From the NCBI RefSeq assembly GCF_030249855.1, contig NZ_JANURN010000002.1, positions 1-64,000 on the forward strand: 64,000 nt of DNA, written 5' to 3'. Position 1 is the first letter of the stretch. Every line of letters begins with the position of its first letter. This document shows, one piece after another, positions 43,016 through 51,839 of this stretch. The notes under the pieces were generated by a model, which saw only the letters and a program-made list of their open reading frames with translations, had not been told where the DNA came from and did no database searches. A program made the translations under genes and the position numbers. This DNA is from Helicobacter_B zhangjianzhongii. GTDB taxonomy: Bacteria > Campylobacterota > Campylobacteria > Campylobacterales > Helicobacteraceae.

Positions 43016-44081
43016 CCCCCATAATCGCCGATATACAGGAGCAAAAACAAAGCTTTTAGCACATATTGATTCTGCACTTATACATTGTTTTGACTATACT
43101 AAAAAGAGTGATTTACGCTTTTTTGATGTGTTTGCTGGGACAGGTGTGGTGAGCCATTATTTTATGCAAAAGCCAGAATTTAAGCATTTTTATATCAATG
43201 ATTTTTTATATGCGAATTTTGTGATATATCAAGGCTTTTTTGCTAAAGAGTCTTTTAGCCAAGAAAAGTTGGATTCTATAAGGCAGGAATTTTTAGAGCT
43301 AGATTCTGCTATGCTAGGTGAAAATTATTATTCCTTGCATTTTAGTGGCACATTTTTTAGCCATAATGATTGCAAATTTATGGGATATATACGAGAGAAA
43401 ATACAAGAGCTTTTACATACAAAAGCAATCAATCAAAAAGAATATTTTATCCTACTTGCAAGCTTGCTTTATAGTGTGGATAAAGTCGCAAACACAGTGG
43501 GGCATTATGATGCTTATCGCAAAAAATCAATGCTAAAAGATAGATTGCAATTTGAGCTTATTGAGCCTTATGTAAATCCGCATATACACACAGAGATTTA
43601 TCAGCAAGATTCTAATACCCTTGCAAAATTGTTTCGCGCACAAAATACAAAGCTTGATATTGCCTTTATTGATCCGCCTTATAACTCTAGGCAATACAGC
43701 AGATTCTATCACTTTTTAGACACCCTAGCTAAAAACCATAGCCCAAAACTCTATGGCATAGCCCTAAAACCAAAGCCAGAAAATTTAAGTCTATACTGCA
43801 CAGCTAGAGCAGAAGAGGCGTTCAAAGATTTAGTTACAAATCTTAGTAAAATCGCTAGAATCTTGGTAGTAACCTATAACAACACCGCCGCAGCAAATGC
43901 AAGAAGTAATACGAGAATTTCCCTACAAGCCTTGCAAAATATCTTAGAATCTAGCGGTAAAACAACGCTTTTCACATTTCCACACACGCCTTTTAGCAGC
44001 GGCAAAACAGATAGAAAAACAAGCTTCAAAGAGCATAAAGAATGTGTGTTTGTGTGTGAGATAAAGCAAAAGCCTTCCTAG
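43008..44081 (+). CDS. Adenine-N6 DNA methyltransferase 3
   Basis: NRRYTGAKTKLL (7-18) is a motif X, DVFAGTGVVSHYF (40-52) motif I, and DPPYNSRQYSRFYH (222-235) motif IV with the extended form seen in a distinct D12 subgroup. It is not closely similar to the two methyltransferases upstream. It overlaps the endonuclease by 8 bases and so is translated with it. It may be the third protective enzyme or the methylase of a second system merged here. Confidence 0.85.
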   Translation: MFNPHNRRYTGAKTKLLAHIDSALIHCFDYTKKSDLRFFDVFAGTGVVSHYFMQKPEFKHFYINDFLYANFVIYQGFFAKESFSQEKLDSIRQEFLELDSAMLGENYYSLHFSGTFFSHNDCKFMGYIREKIQELLHTKAINQKEYFILLASLLYSVDKVANTVGHYDAYRKKSMLKDRLQFELIEPYVNPHIHTEIYQQDSNTLAKLFRAQNTKLDIAFIDPPYNSRQYSRFYHFLDTLAKNHSPKLYGIALKPKPENLSLYCTARAEEAFKDLVTNLSKIARILVVTYNNTAAANARSNTRISLQALQNILESSGKTTLFTFPHTPFSSGKTDRKTSFKEHKECVFVCEIKQKPS

Positions 44082-44153
44082 ATTCTAGCGACTGCTAAAA
44101 TCTAGGACAAAAATAAATATGGTTTCAGGCTTGATATGCTGCGCTTAAGCTTC

Positions 44154-45173
44154 TCACACCAACGGCATAACCTTTTTAGCGATATATTCTAGCTCTTTTT
44201 GCATATTGGCACATTGGATTATGAGTAAATCTAGCCCTGCTTCTTTATATGCCCTAATCTTTTGTGCCACGCTCTCCGGCGTGCCAACTAGATTTGGTCG
44301 CAGTCCGCGATTAGACACGCTATATTCCTGCTTACTTATCTCTACATCAAGCTGTGAATTGCCTGTGAAATTCTTATAGGAGTTTTCATAATCGGCGTAA
44401 TTTTTAATGGTAGTAATCCGCTTTAGCTCATTTTGTGCCTCTTCTTCACTATCTCGCACAATCATATACACCGCCATACCAAAGCCCTTAAATGGCGGCA
44501 ATCCTGCCCTTTTCTTTCGCTCTTTCATATCAGTAATTTTTGCTCTCACTTCATCAAGTGTGCCGCCGTGCAGGAGATAAAAGTCTGCAAATTGTGTGAT
44601 AGCATTCCTGCCTATCTCGCTCTCTCCCCCAGCATACACAAGCGGAATCTTGGGCGGTTTAGGCTCATTATAGGAATTTTCAAAGCTAAAATACTTACCG
44701 CTATGATGAAATGGGCTTTTACTCCAAAATCCCCGCAACACATCGGTGTATTCGTGTGTGAGTGTATATCTATCATCGTGTGCGTCAAAGTTTATGCCAT
44801 ACTGCCTAGCCTCCTCTTCCCACCACGCTGATACCATATTGATAGAAAATCGCCCATTGCAAATCTGTGAAATGGTAGCAATCTGCTTTGCCGTGAGTGC
44901 TACTTGATGATACTGCGGACGCAAAGCCGCTAGAATCTCAATGCTTTGCGTAACCGCTGCCAAGCCATTAGCAATAGCCCACGCATCAAGGGCTGGGGCT
45001 TTTTCACCCTTAATGTCATTCAAATACAGCTCTGGCACAAGGGTAAGCGTATAGCCTAGATTCTCCGCGCTTACCGCTAAATCGCGGATATACTCCCAAG
45101 AACACTGCGTGCTATCATCATCTACATTCCTAAGCCAACTGCCAAATACCGGACTCCAATACCCAAACTTCAT
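44154..45173 (-). CDS. LLM-class FMN-dependent monooxygenase (SsuD/SfnG type)
   Basis: This protein of 339 residues has the bacterial luciferase-like TIM barrel. FGYWSPVFGSWLRN is the N-terminal strand, ALRPQYHQVALTAKQIATIS and GRFSINMVSAWWEEEARQYG are diagnostic of SsuD/SfnG enzymes, and IPLVYAGGESEIGR is the flavin-phosphate region. Known relatives cleave C-S bonds in alkanesulfonates or dimethylsulfone using reduced FMN. It is third in a three-gene operon, 11 bases after the ATP-grasp gene. No sulfonate importer is visible, so the substrate may be made inside the cell. Confidence 0.9.
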   Translation of the reverse strand: MKFGYWSPVFGSWLRNVDDDSTQCSWEYIRDLAVSAENLGYTLTLVPELYLNDIKGEKAPALDAWAIANGLAAVTQSIEILAALRPQYHQVALTAKQIATISQICNGRFSINMVSAWWEEEARQYGINFDAHDDRYTLTHEYTDVLRGFWSKSPFHHSGKYFSFENSYNEPKPPKIPLVYAGGESEIGRNAITQFADFYLLHGGTLDEVRAKITDMKERKKRAGLPPFKGFGMAVYMIVRDSEEEAQNELKRITTIKNYADYENSYKNFTGNSQLDVEISKQEYSVSNRGLRPNLVGTPESVAQKIRAYKEAGLDLLIIQCANMQKELEYIAKKVMPLV

Positions 45174-45184
45174 TTTACGCTCCT

Positions 45185-46261
45185 TTATTGTTTGTCAAAC
45201 TGCTCTTTTAAAAAACTCACAAGCCTATCAGCTGCTGCCACGCCGCCACTCTCTCTAATCTTAGATTCTAGTGTGGAGTTGTAGTTTGTGTTTGTGTTTA
45301 TATCATAGACCACAATATCCCCACTCACACTCTCAATAAACTCAATCCCTGCCACAGCGATATTATGCACTGCTAAAAACTGCTCTAAACACCGCACGAT
45401 AGGGCTTTTAGAATCTATCTCTTTACGCAAGCTAAACTTATCCCCAGCTCCCACTTCACACGCCGCCCCAGCAAGAGCAGGTCGCTTTGTAGATTCTGCT
45501 TTAGAATCCGCCGACTTAGAATCCCTGCTAGAATCCGCTTTAGAATCTAAAGAATCTATTTGACACGCATCAGCAGGACATAGCTCAAACGCCCCATTGC
45601 TTGTATCCACTCGCACCGCATAGTGAAACTTCCCGCCGATAAACTCACATCGCGTGATAAACGCTTCCCTAGATTCTACATACTCTTGCAGTAGCGTAAT
45701 GCCATCAATGGGTAGCTCAAATTCGCTAGATTCTACATAGTCCCTAAACTCTTCAATATTTTCAAAAAGTCGCACCCCTAAGCCCTTGCCACCTTGATTA
45801 TGCTTTGTGATAAAGGGCTTGTTGCCTAGATTCTTAGCAAAGCTCCTTGCCGCATTGATTAAATCAGTTTTCCCAAATACCGCAAGTGTTTGTGGCGTTT
45901 TAAAATCCACGCCTTGAGACTTAAAAAAGGATTCTAAAAGCAGGGCTTGTTTAACCTTGCTGACTTCAAGCTCTAGCACGGAGCTGCCATTTATCACGCA
46001 ACGCCCATAGCTTTCTAGCCACGCTAACAACGCACGACCATATTCCTTAGAAAAGGCATTATCACGCGTATGACTTGAGGCACTAAGCCTACTCCAAAAC
46101 ACCCCTTGCGGTGGGATAGAATCTAGAGTGATCCCCCCTTGTGTCAAAAGGATTTCATTAAATCTAACCCCAGCCCTATCAAATGCCTCTTTAAAAGGCG
46201 GTATCCACTCGGGATTTTCGTGGATTATGTAAATGCCCTGTGGCAGTGAATCATATAACAT
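45185..46261 (-). CDS. ATP-grasp ligase (RimK-like) in the monooxygenase operon
   Basis: The 358-residue protein is an ATP-grasp enzyme, which joins an acid to an amine or thiol via an acyl phosphate. FITKHNQGGKGLGVRLF is the ATP-binding glycine loop, and VVYDINTNTNYNS the metal-binding strand in RimK-like form. I use ATG 46261 (MLYDSLPQGIY) with AAGGAG upstream; the frame opens to 46336 but without a signal. Residues about 238-265 (SLDSKADSSRDSKSADSK) are a low-complexity insertion encoded by back-to-back GATTC/GAATC units of the repeat family. It overlaps the stop of the upstream monooxygenase by 11 bases. The substrate is unknown. Confidence 0.85.
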   Translation of the reverse strand: MLYDSLPQGIYIIHENPEWIPPFKEAFDRAGVRFNEILLTQGGITLDSIPPQGVFWSRLSASSHTRDNAFSKEYGRALLAWLESYGRCVINGSSVLELEVSKVKQALLLESFFKSQGVDFKTPQTLAVFGKTDLINAARSFAKNLGNKPFITKHNQGGKGLGVRLFENIEEFRDYVESSEFELPIDGITLLQEYVESREAFITRCEFIGGKFHYAVRVDTSNGAFELCPADACQIDSLDSKADSSRDSKSADSKAESTKRPALAGAACEVGAGDKFSLRKEIDSKSPIVRCLEQFLAVHNIAVAGIEFIESVSGDIVVYDINTNTNYNSTLESKIRESGGVAAADRLVSFLKEQFDKQ

Positions 46262-47702
46262 AGTCTTGCTCCTTATTGTGTTTAAATCGCCCTGTGTTCG
46301 CATAATCATTGATTGTGCTTTTTGCCCCGCCCACACGATAGCGTGAAGCGATATGTGTGGAATCTAGCCTATCGCCCTTGCCAAAAAGTTTATGCCGCAG
46401 TGAGCCTTGTGCGTATTCTCTTTTATACACGCCGCGATTTTGAAGCTCTGGCACGATAAATCGCACGACATCTTCAAAGCTCCCGGGCGTCGTCGCATAG
46501 GCAAGATTAAAGCCATCAGCATCGCTATAAGCAATCACTTCTTGTAAAATATCGCAAACTTGCGTAGGTGAGCCTACAAACTTTGGTCCTTGACAGCCTA
46601 GCCCTGTGAGTTTTAGCAAGTCTTTTAGTCGCCACTCCTTGCCAGATTCTGTCGTGGAGTTACTCAAGGCTTCTACTTGTGCGACTATGGCGTTTGACTT
46701 GATATTGCTTAATGGATCTTCTAAGTCATAGCGGCTTAAATCTACGCCAAGCCAACCAGAATTTATCACTAAAGAGCCTTCCTTGCTAGAATAAGACAGC
46801 AAGTCATTATACTTAGCCTGTGCTAGATTCTCATTTTCATCGGTGATGATGGTAGCTAGAATGTAGATTTTGGCACTATATGGATCTCTCCCCGCTTGGA
46901 TTAGCGCATCTCGCACTTGTTTCACAGCGATTTTAGCGTATTCCTTTGTAGGTGGGGCGATGAAAATGGCTTCTGCGTGTGTAGCGGCAAAGAGCCTACC
47001 ACGCGTAGAATTCCCCGCTTGGAATAGCACAGGGGTTCTTTGGATACTTGGCTCACACAGATGAATACCCGGGACATCAAAGTATTTGCCGTGATGACCT
47101 ATGTGATGAATCTTGTTTGGGTCAGCAAAGTCCCCACTCTCCCTATCTAAAATCACCGCAGAATCTTCCCAGCTCCCCTCTAGTAGCTTATAAATCACCT
47201 CCATATACTCTTCAGCCAAATCGTAGCGTTCATTGTGCGGCAGCTCACTTGACCCCATATTTTTATTCGCACTTGGCAGATAGCCTGTAACGATATTCCA
47301 GCCAATCCTGCCCTTTGTGAGATGATCTAGTGTGCTAAGTCGCCTAGCAAAGGGATAGGGATGCTCAAAAGGCACACCAGCAGTAACCCCAAAGCCTATG
47401 TGTTTGGTAACCGCCGCACCAATCACGGCAAGCTGTGTGGGATCATTGACCGGCACTTGCAGGGCAGTCTTTAACGCCCCACAATCATTGCCCCCATAAA
47501 TATCATACACGCCCAGCACATCAGCGATAAACACCGCATCAAATAGCCCCTTTTCAGCGATTTGTGCGATATTTTGCCAGTATTCAATGTCTTTATATTG
47601 TAGGGCTTGATCGTTGGGGTATCGCCACAGCCCCGGACTTAGATGAGAGATACAATTCATCTCAAAGGCATTAAAGCTAATGTGTTTATGTGGTTTGCCC
47701 AT
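46251..47702 (-). CDS. LLM-class FMN-dependent monooxygenase (NtaA/DmoA type)
   Basis: This is a larger luciferase-like enzyme of 483 residues, first in the operon. LGVYDIYGGNDCGALKTALQ, HPYPFARRLSTLDHLTKGRI and GWNIVTGYLPSANKNMG are typical of the nitrilotriacetate/dimethylsulfide monooxygenase family. PVLFQAGNSTRGRLFAATHA is the phosphate-binding segment. Like SsuD it needs reduced flavin from a partner reductase. RBS AAGGAG precedes the ATG at 47702. Two palindromes lie in its promoter region. Substrates are probably organosulfur compounds, but this is inference. Confidence 0.9.
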   Translation of the reverse strand: MGKPHKHISFNAFEMNCISHLSPGLWRYPNDQALQYKDIEYWQNIAQIAEKGLFDAVFIADVLGVYDIYGGNDCGALKTALQVPVNDPTQLAVIGAAVTKHIGFGVTAGVPFEHPYPFARRLSTLDHLTKGRIGWNIVTGYLPSANKNMGSSELPHNERYDLAEEYMEVIYKLLEGSWEDSAVILDRESGDFADPNKIHHIGHHGKYFDVPGIHLCEPSIQRTPVLFQAGNSTRGRLFAATHAEAIFIAPPTKEYAKIAVKQVRDALIQAGRDPYSAKIYILATIITDENENLAQAKYNDLLSYSSKEGSLVINSGWLGVDLSRYDLEDPLSNIKSNAIVAQVEALSNSTTESGKEWRLKDLLKLTGLGCQGPKFVGSPTQVCDILQEVIAYSDADGFNLAYATTPGSFEDVVRFIVPELQNRGVYKREYAQGSLRHKLFGKGDRLDSTHIASRYRVGGAKSTINDYANTGRFKHNKEQDYVI

Positions 47703-47731
47703 AGGATCTCCTTAGTTATTTGCTTGGGGGT

Positions 47732-47737
47732 ATAATA
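47732..47737 (-). promoter_or_regulatory. Probable -10 element of the monooxygenase/ATP-grasp operon
   Basis: TATTAT on the minus strand (in GCATATTATA, 47731-47740) lies 30 bases before the start codon at 47702. Confidence 0.45.
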
Positions 47738-47752
47738 TGCTAAATTTTATAT

Positions 47753-47769
47753 AAACACAATATGTGTTT
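47753..47769 (-). promoter_or_regulatory. Operator-like palindrome 1 (AAACACAATATGTGTTT)
   Basis: A 7-3-7 palindrome lies about 16 bases upstream of the probable -10, in the place of the -35 box. A bound repressor here would block RNA polymerase. Confidence 0.8.
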
Positions 47770-47806
47770 GATAATTTTGTAGGATTTTTTGCAGAATGTT
47801 ACGATT

Positions 47807-47823
47807 AAACACATATTGTGTTT
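47807..47823 (-). promoter_or_regulatory. Operator-like palindrome 2 (AAACACATATTGTGTTT)
   Basis: This is the reverse complement of palindrome 1, with the flanks ATA/TAT also mirrored. Its centre lies 54 bases from the centre of palindrome 1, close to five helical turns, so two dimers could bind the same DNA face. Confidence 0.8.
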
Positions 47824-47940
47824 ATACATTTTTGTAGTTCCTAGAATCCAGTTTGGCTAGATTCTGCTATACTTCACGCGCAATTTGGCACGCTTTGTGC
47901 CTAGTCTGCACATTTCCTAAGTGCCAATATTTAAGGAGCT

Positions 47941-48384
47941 ATGATGAGTATCAAAGAGCGATTACAAGCGGATTTAAAAGAAGCGATGAAAAGTGGGGAT
48001 ACATTTTTGCGCGATTGTGTGAGGCTGCTTAATGCTGCGATCAAGCAAGTTGAGGTCGATACGCGGTCCAGCCTTGATGATAATGCTGTGCTAAAGATTT
48101 TAAAAAGCGCGTATAAGCAGCGAGAGGACGCGGCACAAGCCTATAAGCAGGCAGGGCGAGCGGATCTATATGAACAAGAGAGCAAAGAAATGCAAGTGAT
48201 TTTGCGCTATTTGCCTGCCCAGCTTAGCGATGAGCAATTGCGCCAAAGGCTAGAAGAGATTATCGCACGCACACAAGCTAGCGGGCTAAAAGATTTGGGC
48301 AAGGTAATGCAAGAAGCCAAAAGCCTAAGCGATGTCGCCGATGGGCGCAGGATCTCCACAATGGCAAAATCCTTGCTACAATAA
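47941..48384 (+). CDS. GatB/YqeY domain protein
   Basis: The 147-residue protein is a free YqeY domain, related to the tail of the amidotransferase subunit GatB. MSIKERLQADLKEAMKSGD, VRLLNAAIKQVEVDTR and YLPAQLSDEQL are the family blocks, and LGKVMQEAKSLSDVADGRRI the C-terminal helix pair. Its role may be tRNA binding in amidation but is not established. RBS AAGGAG at 47932-47937. The stop overlaps the next start (TAATG). Confidence 0.93.
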   Translation: MMSIKERLQADLKEAMKSGDTFLRDCVRLLNAAIKQVEVDTRSSLDDNAVLKILKSAYKQREDAAQAYKQAGRADLYEQESKEMQVILRYLPAQLSDEQLRQRLEEIIARTQASGLKDLGKVMQEAKSLSDVADGRRISTMAKSLLQ

Positions 48385-49367
48385 TGCCACACACACCCAA
48401 AACACTTACAAAAAAGCCCCATACGCCACAGATAGGCATACACATAGGGCGGATAAATCGCCTACGCATAGCACGCCTAAGCCTACACGGCGCGTATCTC
48501 AAAGTGGATTCTAGCAATACGCAAGCATTACAAAAAGTGGATTCTAGTCCGCTGCCCCACGCACTCTATGAAGTCCTGCTACCTAAGAAATTCTGCCCCG
48601 CGCAAGCACAAATCGGCGATATGGTGCAAGTCTTTGTCTATACTGATTCGCTTGATCGTCCTGTGGCTACGACACAAGTCCCCCTAGCCCAATGTGGTGA
48701 AGTGGCGTTTTTGCGTGTGGTGAGCTATGCGAGCAATGGCGTGTTTTTGGATTTGGGGCTTGATAAAGACATCTTTATGCCAAGCAAAACCCCTACAAAT
48801 TATGCGCTGGATTCTAGCGTGGCAGTGTATATCACGCTGGATAAATCGCGCCGACTCATCGCTAAAAAGGACATACAATCCCATCTCCTGCCCTATCGCG
48901 CTAGGGGCTATGTGCGGGGCAAAAAGGTCTCTATATTGCCTTTTTCTGTGAGCGATCTAGGTGTGAGCGTGGTGGTGGATCCCTGCTACTATGGGCTGGT
49001 ATATCTGCCCCAAAGTGTGCGCGATAAACAAAAAAGCCTAGAATCCACTTTAGCGGCTATGGGGCTAGGGCTTGGGACTAAGGGAGTTGCTTTTATCCAC
49101 AATGTCCGCAGCGATGGCAAGCTTGATCTTGTGCTACACAAGCGGCAGCACGCTGATGAGAGTGCTGCTAAACTACTCCAAGCCTTGCGCGATAATGGCG
49201 GCAAGCTGGCGGTGCATTATGACTCTAGCCCAGAATCCATTTTTGCTTTGCTTGGTATGAGTAAAAAGGCTTTAAAGCGTGCATTGAGCGATCTGCTTGC
49301 ACAAAAGCTCATCACACTAACCCCACAAGTAGGCATAGAGCTTGTAGAATCTAATGCAAGTAGATAG
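48384..49367 (+). CDS. CvfB/YitL-like S1-domain RNA-binding protein
   Basis: This is a 327-residue protein with an N-terminal start HIGRINRLRIARLSLHGAYL like CvfB, an S1-like OB fold near residues 105-160 (GEVAFLRVVSYASNGVFLDLGL), a second near 175-240 and a C-terminal winged-helix-like end (FALLGMSKKALKRALSDLLA). CvfB affects virulence gene expression in Gram-positives, and its role here is unknown. Residues 41-55 (KVDSSNTQALQKVDSS) are encoded by two copies of AAAGTGGATTCTAG inside the first domain, an in-frame minimal insertion. Translation is coupled to yqeY. Confidence 0.85.
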   Translation: MPHTPKTLTKKPHTPQIGIHIGRINRLRIARLSLHGAYLKVDSSNTQALQKVDSSPLPHALYEVLLPKKFCPAQAQIGDMVQVFVYTDSLDRPVATTQVPLAQCGEVAFLRVVSYASNGVFLDLGLDKDIFMPSKTPTNYALDSSVAVYITLDKSRRLIAKKDIQSHLLPYRARGYVRGKKVSILPFSVSDLGVSVVVDPCYYGLVYLPQSVRDKQKSLESTLAAMGLGLGTKGVAFIHNVRSDGKLDLVLHKRQHADESAAKLLQALRDNGGKLAVHYDSSPESIFALLGMSKKALKRALSDLLAQKLITLTPQVGIELVESNASR

Positions 49368-49431
49368 CCGCGCAAGTGCGTTACAAACTTTTGCTAGTAT
49401 TTTGCTTTTATTTTCATCTTAGGAGCATTGT

Positions 49432-50175
49432 ATGAAGTTTAGTGGCAAAAATGTGCTTATTACAGGCGCGTCAAGGGGTATTGGCGCAGAGATCGCTAGA
49501 GTGCTAGCAGGCTATGGGCTAAAAGTATGGATCAACTATCGCTCAAAGCCAGAGGTCGCTGATGCGCTCAAAGCCGAGATAGAATCCAGTGGCGGCAAGG
49601 CAGCGGTCATAGAGTTTGATGTAACAAATGAAGAAGCCTTTATCCAAGGTTTGCAAGCTATCGTGCAAAGCGATGGCGAGCTAAGCTATATCGTCAATAA
49701 TGCTGGTATCACCAACGATAAGCTTGCTTTGCGTATGAAGACAGAGGATTTTACAAAGGTGCTTGAAGCAAATTTGCTTTCCTGCTTTATCGGCTGCCGA
49801 GAGGGGCTAAAGCTTATGAGCAAGCAGAGATTTGGCGCAGTGGTCAATATCGCTTCTATCGTGGGTGAGCGAGGGAACCTTGGGCAGACAAACTATGCTG
49901 CGAGCAAGGGTGGGGTGATCGCTATGAGCAAGAGCTTTGCCTATGAGGGGGCTTCACGCAATGTGCGCTTTAATTGCATTACACCGGGCTTTATCCAGAC
50001 AGATATGACAGAAGCCCTTAGCGATGAGATAAAAGAGCAGTATCAAAAGACTATCCCGCTAGGGCGTTTGGGGCAGAGTGCCGAAGTCGCGCAGGCAGTG
50101 GCGTTTCTGCTAAGTGATGGTGCGAGCTATATCACAGGGGAAGTGTTGAAAGTCAATGGTGGCTTATATATGTAA
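49432..50175 (+). CDS. fabG: 3-oxoacyl-ACP reductase
   Basis: FabG reduces 3-ketoacyl-ACP with NADPH in fatty acid elongation. The short-chain dehydrogenase pattern is complete: GASRGIG (12-18), NNAG, catalytic Ser in NIASIVGERG, YAASKGG with the Tyr-Lys pair, and TPGFIQTDMT. It has 247 residues; RBS AGGAG. It heads the conserved fabG-acpP-fabF-accA block. Confidence 0.97.
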   Translation: MKFSGKNVLITGASRGIGAEIARVLAGYGLKVWINYRSKPEVADALKAEIESSGGKAAVIEFDVTNEEAFIQGLQAIVQSDGELSYIVNNAGITNDKLALRMKTEDFTKVLEANLLSCFIGCREGLKLMSKQRFGAVVNIASIVGERGNLGQTNYAASKGGVIAMSKSFAYEGASRNVRFNCITPGFIQTDMTEALSDEIKEQYQKTIPLGRLGQSAEVAQAVAFLLSDGASYITGEVLKVNGGLYM

Positions 50176-50252
50176 TTATTTATATATTTAAGGTAATTTC
50201 TAAATTTTTTTTGTTAGAATCCCAAATTCTAAAAACTTGCAAGGAGTATCGT

Positions 50253-50483
50253 ATGGCATTGTTTGATGAGATCAAGGAAGTAATCGTAAAAGAGCTTAGC
50301 GTAGAAGCAGATAAAGTAACGCCTGAAGCAGAGTTTGTAAAAGACTTAAACGCAGATTCTCTTGATGTGGTTGAGCTTATTATGGCTCTTGAAGAGAAGT
50401 TTGGCGTAAATATCCCAGATGAAGAGGCAAACAAAATCCAAAAAGTCGGCGATGTCGTAGCATTTATCGAAGCGCATAAATAG
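50253..50483 (+). CDS. acpP: Acyl carrier protein
   Basis: This is a 76-residue acidic protein with the phosphopantetheine site DSL (Ser36) in DLNADSLDVVELIMALEEKF. ATG 50253 follows AAGGAG at 50241-50246. An AT-rich stretch with a T8 run precedes it. It carries growing acyl chains for FabG and FabF next to it and for LpxD at 30 kb. Confidence 0.98.
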   Translation: MALFDEIKEVIVKELSVEADKVTPEAEFVKDLNADSLDVVELIMALEEKFGVNIPDEEANKIQKVGDVVAFIEAHK

Positions 50484-50565
50484 CCTAACTACAGCTAGCT
50501 CCGCGTGCTTTTTGAGTATGGCGTGTGGGCTAGTGGCTGATGAAGTTTGATGATGAAGGAGTGAT

Positions 50566-51804
50566 ATGCGTCGTGTAGTCGTTACGGGCATTGGTATGAT
50601 AAATGCAGTTGGACTCAATAGAGATGATTCGTTTTCCGCGATTGTTGATGGCAAGTGCGGCATAAGAAGGATAACTTCTTTTGATACCAACGATTTTCCT
50701 GTGAGCATAGCGGGCGAGATTGTAGGCTTTAATCCTGAAGAGGTCCTAAGTCCAAAAGATGTGAAAAAAGCCGATAGATTTATCCAGCTAGGGCTTAAGG
50801 CTAGCAAAGAAGCGATGAGCGATAGCGGCTTGCTAGGAAGCGATGGTCGTTGCGATGAGGCATTGAGTGATCGCTTCGGTGTGAGTTCTGGAGCTGGGAT
50901 CGGAGGCTTGGCAAATATCGAGAAAAACTCCATTACCTGCTTTGACAAAGGTCCGAGGAGAATTACACCATTTTTCATACCAAGTGCGCTTGTAAATATG
51001 CTAGGTGGATTTACTTCAATAGAGTTTGGCATAAGAGGTCCCAATCTTGCGAGTGTTACTGCCTGTGCGGCTGGCACACACGCGATCATCGAAGCGGCTA
51101 AAACGATTATGCTAAATGGTGCAGATGCGATGCTAGTCATCGGCGCAGAATCCACTATCTGCCCTGTGGGGATTGGCGGCTTTGCTGCGATGAAAGCCCT
51201 ATCAGAGCGGAACGATGAGCCACAGAAAGCTTCTCGTCCATTTGATAAAGATCGTAGCGGATTTGTTATGGGTGAGGGTGCTGGTGCGCTTATTTTGGAG
51301 GAATATGAGCGTGCTAAGGCGCGAGGTGCGAAAATTTATGCCGAGGTGGCTGGATTTGGCGAGAGTGGTGATGCTAATCACATCACCACTCCTGCACCAG
51401 AGGGCGAGGGTGCGGCACGCGCGATGAAAGCCGCGCTTACTATGGCAAATACAAAGATCGACTATATCAATGCTCACGGCACTAGCACAGCATATAATGA
51501 TCTTTTTGAGACAATGGCATTGAAGAAAGTCTTTGGCGGCAAGGATAATGTCCCGCCTGTTAGCTCGACAAAGGGGCAGATTGGGCATTGTTTGGGAGCG
51601 GCAGGGGCGATTGAGGCGGTGATTTCTATAATGGCTATGCGAGCTGGCGTTCTCCCCCCTACGATCAATCAGGAGCATAGTGATCCAGAGTGTGATCTTG
51701 ACTATATACCAAATGTCGCTAGAGAAGCAAAGGTCAATGCCGTGATGAGTAATTCCTTTGGCTTTGGTGGCACCAATGGTGTGGTCATCTTTAAAAATAT
51801 ATAG
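50566..51804 (+). CDS. fabF: 3-oxoacyl-ACP synthase II
   Basis: FabF condenses malonyl-ACP with acyl-ACP. The catalytic Cys lies in ASVTACAAGTHAI, and the two His residues lie in NAHGTSTAYND and KGQIGHCLGAAGAIE. NSFGFGGTNG ends the protein. It has 412 residues, normal; RBS GGAG. It lies between acpP and accA. Confidence 0.97.
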   Translation: MRRVVVTGIGMINAVGLNRDDSFSAIVDGKCGIRRITSFDTNDFPVSIAGEIVGFNPEEVLSPKDVKKADRFIQLGLKASKEAMSDSGLLGSDGRCDEALSDRFGVSSGAGIGGLANIEKNSITCFDKGPRRITPFFIPSALVNMLGGFTSIEFGIRGPNLASVTACAAGTHAIIEAAKTIMLNGADAMLVIGAESTICPVGIGGFAAMKALSERNDEPQKASRPFDKDRSGFVMGEGAGALILEEYERAKARGAKIYAEVAGFGESGDANHITTPAPEGEGAARAMKAALTMANTKIDYINAHGTSTAYNDLFETMALKKVFGGKDNVPPVSSTKGQIGHCLGAAGAIEAVISIMAMRAGVLPPTINQEHSDPECDLDYIPNVAREAKVNAVMSNSFGFGGTNGVVIFKNI

Positions 51805-51839
51805 TCATACCAGCGCATAGCGCATAATATGGAGTGGCA

